Of a stretch of DNA of 64,000 bases, positions 8,605-17,594 are shown piece after piece. Source of the DNA: Glycocaulis sp050485565 (GTDB taxonomy: Bacteria > Pseudomonadota > Alphaproteobacteria > Caulobacterales > Maricaulaceae); NCBI RefSeq assembly GCF_050485565.1, contig NZ_JBJHBQ010000001.1, positions 1 through 64,000 on the forward strand, read 5' to 3'. Each line of letters opens with the position of its first letter. Position 1 is the stretch's first letter. A model generated the notes under the pieces. The model was not told the origin of the DNA. It did no database searches and saw only the letters and a program-made list of their open reading frames with translations. Position numbers and translations under genes: made by a program.

Positions 8605-9512
8605 GTTCGGTTCTCAAACGTGCAGGCTGGCGCGCGGAAACGGCCCTGTTCGACGGATATGAAGCGTCGATGCGCGCTCTGGGCATGGAGCGGGCCAGCG
8701 ATACCGGCTCGGCCATTGTCTCGCGGCTGGGACCACTGATGCGCCAGCACCAGATCGCCCGGCGCAATATGGAGCTGGTGTTTCCGCACGCGAACTCCGG
8801 CGAGATCGACGCCCTGCTGGGCGCGATGTGGGACAATTTAGGCCGCGTGGCAGGGGAGTTGCCGCTGCTGGGCCGCATGGATGTCAGCGGACAGGGCGAG
8901 CAGGTCCGCATTGAGGGGCTGGACATACTGCACGAGCTGCAGCGCCAGCAGCGCCCCATCCTGCTTTTCGGCGGGCATTTCGCGAACTGGGAAGTGCTGG
9001 TGGGTACGGTGGCTACGCAAGCGCCCGATTGCTGCCTGGTCTACAGGCATCTGAACAACCCTTATATCGACGCCCGGCTGCGTGGCCGGCGCGCCTCCAT
9101 GGGCGGGCATGTCTTTGCGCCCAAGGGAGATGCCGGCGCGCGCATCATCCTCAAATCCATGCAGGAGGCGCGCCCGGTGGCGATGATGGTCGACCAGAAG
9201 ATGAATGACGGGATCGAGGCGCCCTTCTTCGGCATGCCCGCCATGTGTGCATCCGGCGGCGCGCGCATGGCGCTGCGCTATGACGCCGCCATGATCCCGA
9301 TGTCGATTGCCCGTTCGCAGGGACCAAATTTCATCGTGCGCATACACGAGCCTCTGGCCCGTCCGGTGGCCACCGAGCGCAATGCCGCCGTGACCGAAAC
9401 GATGACGGCGATGAACCGCTTTATCGAGGAACGGATTCTGGCCACGCCGGCCCAGTGGTTCTGGGTGCACCGGCGCTTTGCCAAGGATGTTTACCGCAAG
9501 GCGGAGGGCTGA
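8601..9512 (+). CDS. LpxL/HtrB-family lipid A acyltransferase
   Basis: 303 aa from the ATG at 8601, which overlaps the lpxK stop as ATGA. LpxL/LpxM-type enzymes add secondary acyl chains to Kdo2-lipid IVA from acyl-ACP. The HX4E acyltransferase motif is in GGHFANWE. MMVDQKM and the PAQWFWVHRRF end are also characteristic of the family. Which lipid A position or chain it uses cannot be told. It closes the DUF374-waaA-lpxK-lpxL operon and overlaps the convergent M23 gene by 22 bases. Confidence 0.88.
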   Translation: MSSVLKRAGWRAETALFDGYEASMRALGMERASDTGSAIVSRLGPLMRQHQIARRNMELVFPHANSGEIDALLGAMWDNLGRVAGELPLLGRMDVSGQGEQVRIEGLDILHELQRQQRPILLFGGHFANWEVLVGTVATQAPDCCLVYRHLNNPYIDARLRGRRASMGGHVFAPKGDAGARIILKSMQEARPVAMMVDQKMNDGIEAPFFGMPAMCASGGARMALRYDAAMIPMSIARSQGPNFIVRIHEPLARPVATERNAAVTETMTAMNRFIEERILATPAQWFWVHRRFAKDVYRKAEG

Positions 9513-10300
9513 ACGTCCAGCGTGGCGAACGGGTCGACATTGCGCCCGTGCCAGCGGATACGCCAGCACAGGTGCGGACCGGTGGAGCGCCCGGTCGAGC
9601 CGACGCGCGCGATGAGCTGGCCCTGCTCGACGACATCACCTTCTTCCACGAGCACTTCGGACAGGTGCAGATAGGCCGAGTTGAAGCCCTGCCCGTGATC
9701 GATGAAGATCAGCCCGCCCTCGAAATACATGTCCGTATCGGCCAGCCGGACAATGCCGCCTGCCGGTGCCAGCACAGGCGTGCCGGTCGGCGCGGCGATA
9801 TCAACGCCATAATGGGGCGTGCGCGGCTCGCCATTATAGATGCGCTGGCCGCCAAACCGGCTGGAGATACGCCCCTCTACCGGCTGGATGAAGCCTGACA
9901 GGAACCCGTCACCTTCCCAGCGCGAGGCATGGGCCTGGCCTTTGCGCACGCCTTCGGCGCGAATGCGTTCCAGCACTTCGGGCGGCGGGCTGACCATGGC
10001 GGGCGGCAGACCGTCAATGCGCTGGATGGCGTACTCGGCCGGTGCCACATCATAGCGCGCATCGAACACCCATTCGCCATTGACCCTGACGCGCAGGCGC
10101 GTCTCGGTGGGCGCATCGCGGTCATGGCCGAGAATGACCCAGCCCTCGTCATTGGCGCGGGTGGATACATCATCCAGCCGGACCAGAGCGCCCGGCGCGG
10201 TACGGCAGACCAGCACGCCGCCCTGGCGGTGTTCACCGCTGCACGCAATCGCGGGCTCGGGGCTGGTAATTGCCAGCAGGGAGGCCAGAAGTCCGATCAT
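9491..10300 (-). CDS. M23-family metallopeptidase with an HxC in place of HxH
   Basis: 269 aa. A signal-like N-terminus (MIGLLASLLAITSPEPAIAC, with a Cys that could be lipidated) is followed by a beta-rich domain and a C-terminal M23/LytM fold. The first metal motif is intact as HYGVD (His163, Asp167). The second, normally GPHLHWE, reads GPHLCW (His243, Cys245), so one expected zinc-ligand His is Cys. M23 enzymes cut peptidoglycan cross-bridges or act as regulatory LytM proteins. The start ATG overlaps the DUF2093 stop, so the two form an operon. Confidence 0.86.
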   Translation of the reverse strand: MIGLLASLLAITSPEPAIACSGEHRQGGVLVCRTAPGALVRLDDVSTRANDEGWVILGHDRDAPTETRLRVRVNGEWVFDARYDVAPAEYAIQRIDGLPPAMVSPPPEVLERIRAEGVRKGQAHASRWEGDGFLSGFIQPVEGRISSRFGGQRIYNGEPRTPHYGVDIAAPTGTPVLAPAGGIVRLADTDMYFEGGLIFIDHGQGFNSAYLHLSEVLVEEGDVVEQGQLIARVGSTGRSTGPHLCWRIRWHGRNVDPFATLDVQPSALR

Positions 10301-10527
10301 GTCTGCATTCCCGGCTCTGAGTGAATTTCCAGCCAGCGCTTGGTCGCGGCCTGTGCATCCTTGAAGGCTTCCTGCAGCTCGGAGCTCCAGTAGCGCAGCT
10401 GGTTCAAGGGGATTTTCTCGCCCGTGACCGCGCACAGCACATAGGCGCCCGGCTCCAGTATCATGAAGTCGGCATCGCCATATTCCAGCTTGGCTTCGCC
10501 GGTGAAGTCGCGGTCAAACCGGTTCAT
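10297..10527 (-). CDS. DUF2093 family protein
   Basis: 76 aa. The block FMILEPGAYVLCAVTGEKIP followed by LNQLRYWSSELQEAF matches the small DUF2093 family of alphaproteobacteria, named for its ELRYW-like core. There is no signal peptide or membrane segment. I chose the internal ATG at 10527 (MNRFDRDF), which fits family starts, over the longer frame beginning at 10584. It is the first gene of a two-gene operon with the M23 peptidase. Function unknown. Confidence 0.82.
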   Translation of the reverse strand: MNRFDRDFTGEAKLEYGDADFMILEPGAYVLCAVTGEKIPLNQLRYWSSELQEAFKDAQAATKRWLEIHSEPGMQT

Positions 10528-10673
10528 GCTATCTCCCGCATTGTCCTGATGGTCCTGTCTATCACGGGCGCTGCGCTGCATCAAAGTGGGAGACAGCGCC
10601 TTGACCGCAGTGCAACATGCTCCATCTGATCAGGACACATCCTTTCATCCCTTCATCCGTCCGGGATTTCTCC

Positions 10674-11774
10674 ATGACCAATGCTGCCGCCCTGTTCCAG
10701 CCCTTCCAGCTGGGCTCGCTCTCCCTTGCCAACCGTATCGTGATGGCCCCGATGACGCGCTCCTTCTCGCCGGGCGGGGTGCCAGGCGATGACGTAGCGG
10801 CCTATTATCGCCGCCGGGCAGAGAATGCGGTCGGCCTCATCATCACCGAAGGCACGACGATTGACCGTCCGGGCGCGAGCTTCGATCCTGCCATACCGAA
10901 TTTTCACGCTCCGGAATCGCTGGCTGGCTGGAAGAAAGTCGTCGACGCCGTGCATGCGGCGGGCGGCAAGATTGCGCCCCAGCTCTGGCATGTCGGCCTT
11001 GCCCGCCGTCCCGGCACCGGCCCCCATCCGGATGCCCCCTCCGACAGCCCGTCGGGCATTCTTCCCAATGGCAAGACCATTGGCGAGCCGATGAGCGAGG
11101 AGGACATTGCCGACACGATCCACGCCTTTGCCAAGGCCGCAAAAGCCGCTGCCAGCATCGGGTTTGACGCGATCGAGCTACACGGCGCGCATGGCTATCT
11201 GATCGACCAGTTCTTCTGGGAAGGTCTCAACCGGCGCTCCGACCGGTTTGGCGGTGATATGAAGGGGCGTCTCACCTTCGCCGAGGAAATCATCCGCGCG
11301 GTACGCGCCGAAATGCCCGCCTCCATGCCGCTTATCCTGCGCTATTCGCAGTGGAAGCAGCAGGATTATGGCGCGCGCCTGGCCGGAACCCCGCAAGAGC
11401 TGGAAGCCTTCCTCAGCCCGCTCTCCGACGCTGGCGTGGACATTTTCCATGCCTCGACGCGGCGCTTCTGGATTCCCGAATTTGAAGGCTCTGACCTCAA
11501 TCTGGCGGGCTGGACGAAAAAGCTGACCGGCAAGCCGGTCATCACCGTGGGGTCGGTGGGCCTCAATTCCGATTTCCTCGGTGCCTTCATGGGCGAGGGT
11601 TCTCCGGCGGCGTCTCTGGACGGTCTGCTGAAACGCTTTGAGGATGGCGAGTTTGATCTCGTTGCCATTGGCCGCGCGCTGCTGTCCGACCCGGAATGGG
11701 CGGCCAAGGTCCGCGATGGCCGGTTTGACGCGCTGGCTGATTTTTCGGCTGAAGCACTTAAAGAGCTGGTATAG
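10674..11774 (+). CDS. Old-yellow-enzyme-family ene-reductase (NADH:flavin oxidoreductase)
   Basis: 366 aa. FMN-binding TIM barrel with MAPMTRS at the N-terminus, LIITEGTTIDRPG, the ELHGAHGYLIDQFFW block and NRRSDRFGG, all diagnostic of the OYE/NemA group that reduces activated C=C bonds and nitro compounds. The VGSVGL and AIGRALLSDPEW segments near the end bind the FMN phosphate. The ATG at 10674 gives the typical start; an ATG at 10617 would add 19 atypical residues. It is divergent from DUF2093 and stands 40 bases before the MaoC gene. Confidence 0.92.
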   Translation: MTNAAALFQPFQLGSLSLANRIVMAPMTRSFSPGGVPGDDVAAYYRRRAENAVGLIITEGTTIDRPGASFDPAIPNFHAPESLAGWKKVVDAVHAAGGKIAPQLWHVGLARRPGTGPHPDAPSDSPSGILPNGKTIGEPMSEEDIADTIHAFAKAAKAAASIGFDAIELHGAHGYLIDQFFWEGLNRRSDRFGGDMKGRLTFAEEIIRAVRAEMPASMPLILRYSQWKQQDYGARLAGTPQELEAFLSPLSDAGVDIFHASTRRFWIPEFEGSDLNLAGWTKKLTGKPVITVGSVGLNSDFLGAFMGEGSPAASLDGLLKRFEDGEFDLVAIGRALLSDPEWAAKVRDGRFDALADFSAEALKELV

Positions 11775-11814
11775 GCATCAAGCCTGACAACAAAACAATA
11801 AGGGGAGAAAAGGC

Positions 11815-12267
11815 ATGAGCCTTCTGGAGCAGTACGCAAGCCGCATCGGGGAAACCGTCACCTCGGACTGGTTTGAGGTGGATCAGGCACGGGTAAACGC
11901 CTTTGCCGACGTAACACTGGATCATCAGTTCATCCATGTGGACCCGGAGCGGGCGGCAAAGGAAACGCCGTTCGGCGGACCCATCGCCCACGGCTTCCTG
12001 ACGCTCTCTCTGCTCTCCCATTTTGCTGAATCCAGCCTGCCGGCCTTCCCTGACAAGGTGATCGGCATCAATTACGGCTTCGACAAGGTGCGCTTCCTCT
12101 CCCCGGTCCGGGTGGGTTCGCGTATCCGGGGCAAGTTCACACTGGCAAAAGCGGAAGAGCGCAAGCCCGGCCAGATCCAGCTGGTGCAAAGCTGCGCGGT
12201 GGAGATTGAAGGCTCGGAGACCCCTGCCCTCGCCGCCGAATGGCTGAGCCTGGTGGTCTACGGCTAG
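11815..12267 (+). CDS. MaoC family dehydratase (hotdog fold)
   Basis: 150 aa. R-specific enoyl hydratase/MaoC signature in VTLDHQFIHVDPERA with the downstream FGGPIAHGFLTLSL; the Asp and His of the active site are present. The family hydrates trans-2-enoyl-CoA or acts in fatty acid and polyketide metabolism; the substrate is unknown here. A strong ribosome site (AAGGGGAGAAAAGGC) precedes the ATG. It ends nine bases from the convergent flgL stop. Confidence 0.88.
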   Translation: MSLLEQYASRIGETVTSDWFEVDQARVNAFADVTLDHQFIHVDPERAAKETPFGGPIAHGFLTLSLLSHFAESSLPAFPDKVIGINYGFDKVRFLSPVRVGSRIRGKFTLAKAEERKPGQIQLVQSCAVEIEGSETPALAAEWLSLVVYG

Positions 12268-12275
12268 CGCAGGCC

Positions 12276-13187
12276 CTAGCGCAGGAAGGGCAGGAGCGAG
12301 ACCTGGCTCATGTCAGAGAAGACCAGAGCTGACACCTGAACGGCGGCCTGTGCCTGTGCCAGGCGCGTCGCGGCCTCCGCCATGTCTGCCTCCTCCAGCC
12401 CGGCAATCATGCCGGTGAGATAGTCCGAGCGCTGGACATTGCTGCGCTGGGCGCTTTCCAGTCGTGCCTGCATCGAGCCGTTCTTGCCAAGGGCGACGGA
12501 AATATTCTCAAACGCCGCGATGACATTGCCGATCTCGGTGGAGAGGAAGTTCTGCTGCGCCCCGGTGACGGTGCCGTCAAACGGTCCGTCCGGGCCGTCA
12601 TTGAAGTCGGCGATGCGGGCGAAAATCTCCATCAGCTCTGTCGCCAGATCGCTGGCCAGAAACCCGGTCTCGACCGTGGTGTTCTCTTCAATCCGGCCGG
12701 TCTGGGATTTGGCGGAGTTCTGGAACAGATCGGCGATGTCGGCTGCGCCCTGAACCTGACCAATCGTGTTGGCGGTAAAGGGAAGCGCATCGGTGCGCGT
12801 GCCGCCAAAGATGAAAGAGCCGTTGAACTGCGTGTTTATCGCGGCCGTGAAACGGCTGAACGCCGACTGCACATCATCCATCAGGAAGGTGCCGTCATTG
12901 GTCGTCAGCGCCAGGCGCAATTCCTGCACGGCATCGGACATCTCGTTGAGCGCCAGATCCTGCACGTCCAGCCGGCTGGCGAGGCGCTTGCTGGCATCGA
13001 CAAAATTGTCCGAACGGGCCAGCGCGCCGCGCGCGAAGAGGATCGTCTCGGCCTGATTGCCATAGCCTTTCAGGTCCGGTGCCTTCATGCCGGTCGAAAT
13101 CTGCTGGCTGGATTCATAAAGCTCGCGCTGTGCGCGCATCAGATCAAGAAGCGCGGACTGGGAGGCGGCCTGTGTTGAAATGCGCAT
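12276..13187 (-). CDS. flgL: Flagellar hook-associated protein 3 (FlgL)
   Basis: 303 aa. FlgL forms the second junction ring between hook and filament. The N-terminus MRISTQAASQSALLDLMRAQ and the C-terminus ending QAQAAVQVSALVFSDMSQV are the flagellin-like coiled D0/D1 ends; FIFGGTRTDALPF is the conserved FlgL/FlgK-type loop. The ATG at 13187 has AGGAGG ten bases upstream; a TTG at 13196 touches that site and is unlikely. It lies 21 bases downstream of flgK in the same operon. Confidence 0.93.
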   Translation of the reverse strand: MRISTQAASQSALLDLMRAQRELYESSQQISTGMKAPDLKGYGNQAETILFARGALARSDNFVDASKRLASRLDVQDLALNEMSDAVQELRLALTTNDGTFLMDDVQSAFSRFTAAINTQFNGSFIFGGTRTDALPFTANTIGQVQGAADIADLFQNSAKSQTGRIEENTTVETGFLASDLATELMEIFARIADFNDGPDGPFDGTVTGAQQNFLSTEIGNVIAAFENISVALGKNGSMQARLESAQRSNVQRSDYLTGMIAGLEEADMAEAATRLAQAQAAVQVSALVFSDMSQVSLLPFLR

Positions 13188-13208
13188 CGCGATCAAACCT
13201 CCTGGCTA

Positions 13209-15341
13209 CTAGCGGCCCATATTCAGCAATACGTCAGTCATTTCCTTGGACGCCTGGATCATCCGCGCGGCGGCGTTATACGCCTGCTGGTAGAGGATCA
13301 TGTTGGCCAGTTCCTCATCCATGTTGACGCCCTCGACATCCATACGCTTGCGGTCAGCGGCCTGTTTGACCGACAGGGCAGAATCCGCAGCGCGTTCGGC
13401 GCGCGCAGCACGCGTGCCGACATCGCCGGCCAGCCGCGCGCCATATTCCTGCAAGGTGGCCGTGCCCGCGGCAAACCCGCCCGCCCCGTCAAAGCGGCGT
13501 GAGCTGGAAAACGCGTTGTAGAGCGCCTGCCCGCCCCGCCCGTCACCCTCGGTCAGCACCAGATCGCCCGGCACGGTGCCTGCGCCGATATCCAGCTGGG
13601 AGAACGCGATTGCCGAGGAATTGCTGCGCAGATCATTACGCACCGAGAACGCTTCGGAGCGCGACATGCGCGCCGCATCGCCAATGCCAAACAGCTGTGA
13701 CAGGGCAAGACCTGTATCGCCGCGCGAGGTGGTGTCGCCGACAAGATCGAAATCGTAATTGGCGTAGGGGCCCGACGGGGTGAAGTTGAGCGCGCCATCG
13801 CCATTGAGCGACCAGGTGCCAAACCCGCCCATGCCGCTGGCCGGATTGTTGAGCGCGTTGACGAAGTCACCCAGGCTTGCCTGATCGGCCGGAATGGTGA
13901 TCTCGGTGGAGGACCGTCCGTCCGGTGTCGAGATACGGAAGGTCATCTCCTGCCCGGCGCTGGTACCCAGCGGCGTGGCGGCACCCAGCCCCGTATCGAA
14001 GAAGGATGGCCGCGCGGAGGTGATGACATCGTTCAGCCCGAAGAAGTGCGCAAAGCCCCGTCCGCCGCCGAGGTCCGACGGGCTGTCCTCGTCCTGCACC
14101 GCTGCAAGCCCGGTACCCGGCCCGGTCGCATTGATAACCAGACGCCCGCCGGAGAAGCTGGCCGTGCCATCGCCGCCCAGCGCTGCATTGAGCTGGGTGA
14201 CGAGATCATCAACTGTGGTTCCGGCATTGCCGTTGACCGTGAAGCCGCCGGCGGTGAACTCCAGATCGATCCGGTTCACCAGCTCGCCGCCGTCCGTCAC
14301 GACCGCCAGCGTAGCGTTGCCGCTGCCGCCCAGCAGATCGGCAGCCAGCAGCCCGGTATTGCGCCCGTTCATGGTAGAAGGCGGCGGATAGGAGGCGGAA
14401 TTATTGTGCGCGGCGTTCAGCGCATCGGCGGTGCCGGAGGTGAACTCGGCCAGCTGGGCGGCGATGGCCGGCAGCTCGATATCGCGCATATCCATCAGCG
14501 CGCGCAGCTCTCCTGAGCGGATCGAGCTGGTCAGGTCAACCGTGGCCCCAGAGGACGAGACCACCGCCGTGATGCGCCCGTAATCAGCGCCATAAGCGCC
14601 CGTTCCCGACGGCACATAGCTCAGCTGCAGCCGGGCATTGTCCAGAAGGGCCGTACCGTTCTCGGTGCGCACGAAAAGCCGCCCGTCGGGCTGCACCTCT
14701 GCGCGGATATCCATCAGGCCGGACAGCTCATCCAGCAGTTCGGCCTGCCGGTTGGTCACGCCGGTTGAATCCGAACCCGACGCGTTGAGCGTCTGGGCCT
14801 GGGTGTTGAGCGATTGCAGCTCGGTGAGGATTTCGTTGACGCGCTCGACGCCGCTGCCAATGCGCCGGTCGGTTTCATCGCGCAGCGCGCGCACCTCTGC
14901 TGACAGACGCTTGGCCTCATCAAAGAAGGATTGCAGGTCGGAGGCTGCAGACAGGCGCGCCACCCGCTCGGACGGGTCGACCGCGGCCGCGCCGATGGAT
15001 TCAAAAGCCTTTACCAGCCGGCCATAAAGCGATCCGGCATCATTGGTGCCGCCGAACTGGCTTTGCAGCCGGTCGAGAATGGCGGCGCTCGCCGTCGCTT
15101 TTGACGCGTCGGAACCGGCACGCAGGGAGGCCGCTTGCAGGAAGACATCGGCCACGCGCGTGATGCCCGCCACCTGGACGCCCATGCCCATCCCGGCCGC
15201 CGAGCGGGCGATGAGATCAACCTTGGTGCGCGCATAACCAGGCGTGTTGACGTTGGCGATATTGTTGGAGACCGAACGCATCCCCAGCTGGCTGGCCTGG
15301 ATGCCGGACATCGCATTGCCGAGAATTCCGTTCAGCGCCAT
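13209..15341 (-). CDS. flgK: Flagellar hook-associated protein 1 (FlgK)
   Basis: 710 aa. FlgK is the first hook-filament junction protein. The N-terminus carries the rod/hook signature in SNNIANVNTPGYARTKVD and the C-terminus has the axial-protein motif VNMDEELANMILYQQAYNAAARMI. The middle is a large variable domain with Gly/Asp-rich beta repeats and a DDLVTQLNAAL-type segment, longer than enteric FlgK (about 550 aa). GGGAGG lies seven bases before the ATG. It heads the flgK-flgL operon, divergent from fliK. Confidence 0.95.
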   Translation of the reverse strand: MALNGILGNAMSGIQASQLGMRSVSNNIANVNTPGYARTKVDLIARSAAGMGMGVQVAGITRVADVFLQAASLRAGSDASKATASAAILDRLQSQFGGTNDAGSLYGRLVKAFESIGAAAVDPSERVARLSAASDLQSFFDEAKRLSAEVRALRDETDRRIGSGVERVNEILTELQSLNTQAQTLNASGSDSTGVTNRQAELLDELSGLMDIRAEVQPDGRLFVRTENGTALLDNARLQLSYVPSGTGAYGADYGRITAVVSSSGATVDLTSSIRSGELRALMDMRDIELPAIAAQLAEFTSGTADALNAAHNNSASYPPPSTMNGRNTGLLAADLLGGSGNATLAVVTDGGELVNRIDLEFTAGGFTVNGNAGTTVDDLVTQLNAALGGDGTASFSGGRLVINATGPGTGLAAVQDEDSPSDLGGGRGFAHFFGLNDVITSARPSFFDTGLGAATPLGTSAGQEMTFRISTPDGRSSTEITIPADQASLGDFVNALNNPASGMGGFGTWSLNGDGALNFTPSGPYANYDFDLVGDTTSRGDTGLALSQLFGIGDAARMSRSEAFSVRNDLRSNSSAIAFSQLDIGAGTVPGDLVLTEGDGRGGQALYNAFSSSRRFDGAGGFAAGTATLQEYGARLAGDVGTRAARAERAADSALSVKQAADRKRMDVEGVNMDEELANMILYQQAYNAAARMIQASKEMTDVLLNMGR

Positions 15342-15838
15342 GACGCGCCTCCCCTGGCAGTTGCGGCACGCTCAAAGGCACGCAGATGGGCAAAACCCTC
15401 CACAGGGCGGCAAATCCTGCCGATGGCATGGGAGGGTTCAACCGACCGCTCCGTCCAGGTTTTGATTGCACAAGCCATTGAAATAACGTGCCTTACACTT
15501 CCTCTGCGCCTGATACGCGAACATGAGCGGATCAGAAGCCGTCTCTGTAAGGGGCAAAAGCCGGGCCAGAACCCCGCAAAGCTCTGTGCGCGCTCAGACA
15601 CGCGTGCAACCCGGCAAGACTCGGCACGGTGACAGGGGAATTTTTGCCGCCCGGCAGGCTCGCGCCAGCGCGCGCCATATTCTATCTAATTGCTTTTATT
15701 GATAAATTTGAAAACCTTTCACTGGCATGAAGCTTGAAAGCCATGGCCTGACCGGCTCCTGCCCCAAGGGCATGAAACGCCGCCCGCCGCAAAATGCGCG
15801 CAACATCCTGATCGTCTTGTCGAAGGACTGCCGCGCCC
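15342..15838. other. Divergent intergenic region between flgK and fliK
   Basis: A 497-base gap holding the promoters of two divergent flagellar operons. The 70 bases around 15680-15720 are locally AT-rich (CTAATTGCTTTTATTGATAA). One sigma54-like -24/-12 candidate is listed separately. No good sigma54 match was found on the minus strand for flgK, and no gene or repeat was recognised. Confidence 0.5.
15723..15737 (+). promoter_or_regulatory. Possible sigma54 (-24/-12) promoter before fliK
   Basis: TGGCATGAAGCTTGA compares with the consensus TGGCACG-N4-TTGC. The GG doublet and the spacing are right, but the -12 GC reads GA. It lies about 100 bases before the fliK start. Late flagellar genes in Caulobacter use sigma54 with FlbD, and flbD is in this window. 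The imperfect -12 element keeps confidence low. Confidence 0.33.
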
Positions 15839-17590
15839 ATGCTGCCTGGCTTTGCCATTGCTGACATGCTGTTTGCCACCGCAACTGCGGGCCGCAGCGA
15901 TGCTGCGCGCGCCTCTGGCGGCGACGCAGAAGGCGCAGGCGATTTCGAGGCCCTGCTTGCCGGCGAGGCTGGTGACAAGGCCGCGCCGGCAAAATCATCT
16001 GCCAGCCAGTCAGGCGGGCAGGCCAAGACGGTGGGCGCAGACACAGAGACCAGCGCAGACCTGTCTGGGCAGCCCGCACCAGCGCCCGCGCCCTCTGCAC
16101 CGGCAGAGCCGGACATGCCGGAAGTGGCGGTGAACGTTGAAGAGAGCGAGGATGGCGGCGATCCCGGCACTGAGCCCAACGCCGCGGCCATACAATCTGA
16201 AGACAGCGCGGCCCCCGATAGCGGCGAAGTCATTGCGGCAAACGAGCCCGAACCGTCCGATATCCGCCCCGACAGCCTGTTTGACGGTCAGCCCAAGGCT
16301 ACAGGCACCGCTACAGACGTGCAGACAGGCACACCTGTAGCTGGCACACTTGAAAACGACAGCTCTGACGATGCCAGCGACGCGGCCGGCAAGGGCGAGG
16401 ACGCCAAGAGCGCCGGGGCCGAACCGGCTGCCCCTGCAGCTCCTGCAGCTAAAGATGGCGCGCCCCAGCCCGCCAGTCACGAGCAGCGCCAGACCACCGA
16501 GCCGCGAACCCCGCAGGCCGAGCCAAGATCGAATGCGGCTCCGCAAGCTACGGCCCAGCCAGCAACAGACACCGCAAAGCAGGGCGCAGCCCAGCCAAGA
16601 CCGGATGCCGCCCAGCAGGGCGCGGCTGAGCGCCCGGCTCCGCCGTCTGCACCGGCCAGCGACCAGACAGGCGGAGCGCGCACGGCAGACGCCCAGCAGG
16701 CGGGCACCGCGCAAGGCCCGCAGCAGGCAAAAGCTGACCTTGCCGCCCAGCCCGCAAAGGCCGATGGCGAAGTTTCCAATGCCGCCGCCATCCGGCGTGA
16801 GATGGAGCGCGGCGGCACACGCGGCAGTGATAGCTCTGAAAATGCCCGCGCCATGACTGAAAAGGCAGAATCCGGTTCGAAGGATGCGCCCGCGCCCCAG
16901 CGTACCGCCATGAACGCGCCGGCGCCCGCACCGGCTGCCTCCAGCATGCCGCAACCGGCCATCCCCGCCACCCAGTCCATGGCGGCCATGCTGACCGCCC
17001 TGCAAGCCGGGCTTCCGGCCCAGGAATTGCCGGACCTGCATCAGAGCAGCGAGGGCGGCGAGATCCGCCTTGAAAGCAGCTCTGCGCTTCTGGCGCGTCA
17101 GGACAGCGCCAGCGTGGCTGGCACCCGCACGACATCGGCTCTGCCGCATCTGCGCATGGCATCGGGTCATGTGGCCGAGCTGGGCCAGATGATCGCCCGG
17201 CGCTTTGCCGACGGGTCGCGCAGTTTTGATATCCGTCTCGATCCGCCAGAGCTTGGCCGGGTGCAGGTGCGCCTGGAGATCGGGGCTGACCGCTCCGTCC
17301 AGGCCATGCTGACCGCTGACAAGCCCGAAGCGCTGGCCGAGCTGCAGCGCAATGCGCGCGAGCTGGAAAAGGCGCTGGCCGATGCCGGGCTGGATCTCGG
17401 CGAAAACGCGATCGGCTTTGCGCTGAGCGAAGGCGGCGAGGATGAAGAGGGGGCTGCGGACCGCGAGAAGGAAACCTCTGCGCCGGAGACCGCCAGCAAT
17501 CTGACCCTTTCAGATAATTCCACCCCCGCGCCGGTAAGCCGCTACGGCTTTCTCATGGCCGGGCGGGCAGGCGTGGATATGAGGATTTGA
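15839..17590 (+). CDS. fliK: Flagellar hook-length control protein (FliK)
   Basis: 583 aa. FliK is the secreted molecular ruler that switches export specificity once the hook is complete. Residues about 20-430 are low-complexity and rich in Ala/Pro/Gln/Asp/Glu, as expected for a disordered ruler. The C-terminal Flg_hook domain is clear: FDIRLDPPELGRVQVRLEI followed by LTADKPEALAELQRNARELE and ALADAGLDLG. It is four bases from flgD and belongs to the fliK-flgD-flgE cluster. A second ATG nine codons in (15866) is an alternative start. Confidence 0.9.
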   Translation: MLPGFAIADMLFATATAGRSDAARASGGDAEGAGDFEALLAGEAGDKAAPAKSSASQSGGQAKTVGADTETSADLSGQPAPAPAPSAPAEPDMPEVAVNVEESEDGGDPGTEPNAAAIQSEDSAAPDSGEVIAANEPEPSDIRPDSLFDGQPKATGTATDVQTGTPVAGTLENDSSDDASDAAGKGEDAKSAGAEPAAPAAPAAKDGAPQPASHEQRQTTEPRTPQAEPRSNAAPQATAQPATDTAKQGAAQPRPDAAQQGAAERPAPPSAPASDQTGGARTADAQQAGTAQGPQQAKADLAAQPAKADGEVSNAAAIRREMERGGTRGSDSSENARAMTEKAESGSKDAPAPQRTAMNAPAPAPAASSMPQPAIPATQSMAAMLTALQAGLPAQELPDLHQSSEGGEIRLESSSALLARQDSASVAGTRTTSALPHLRMASGHVAELGQMIARRFADGSRSFDIRLDPPELGRVQVRLEIGADRSVQAMLTADKPEALAELQRNARELEKALADAGLDLGENAIGFALSEGGEDEEGAADREKETSAPETASNLTLSDNSTPAPVSRYGFLMAGRAGVDMRI

Positions 17591-17594
17591 TCCG

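Noticed and set aside
12255..12290. Direct repeat CTAGCGCAGG twice at the MaoC/flgL stop junction.
   Set aside because: Only ten bases and within coding ends; probably a local duplication without wider meaning.
15600..15640. A possible minus-strand sigma54 site for flgK around GCAAGACTCGGCACGG.
   Set aside because: The -24 GG doublet is absent at the correct distance.
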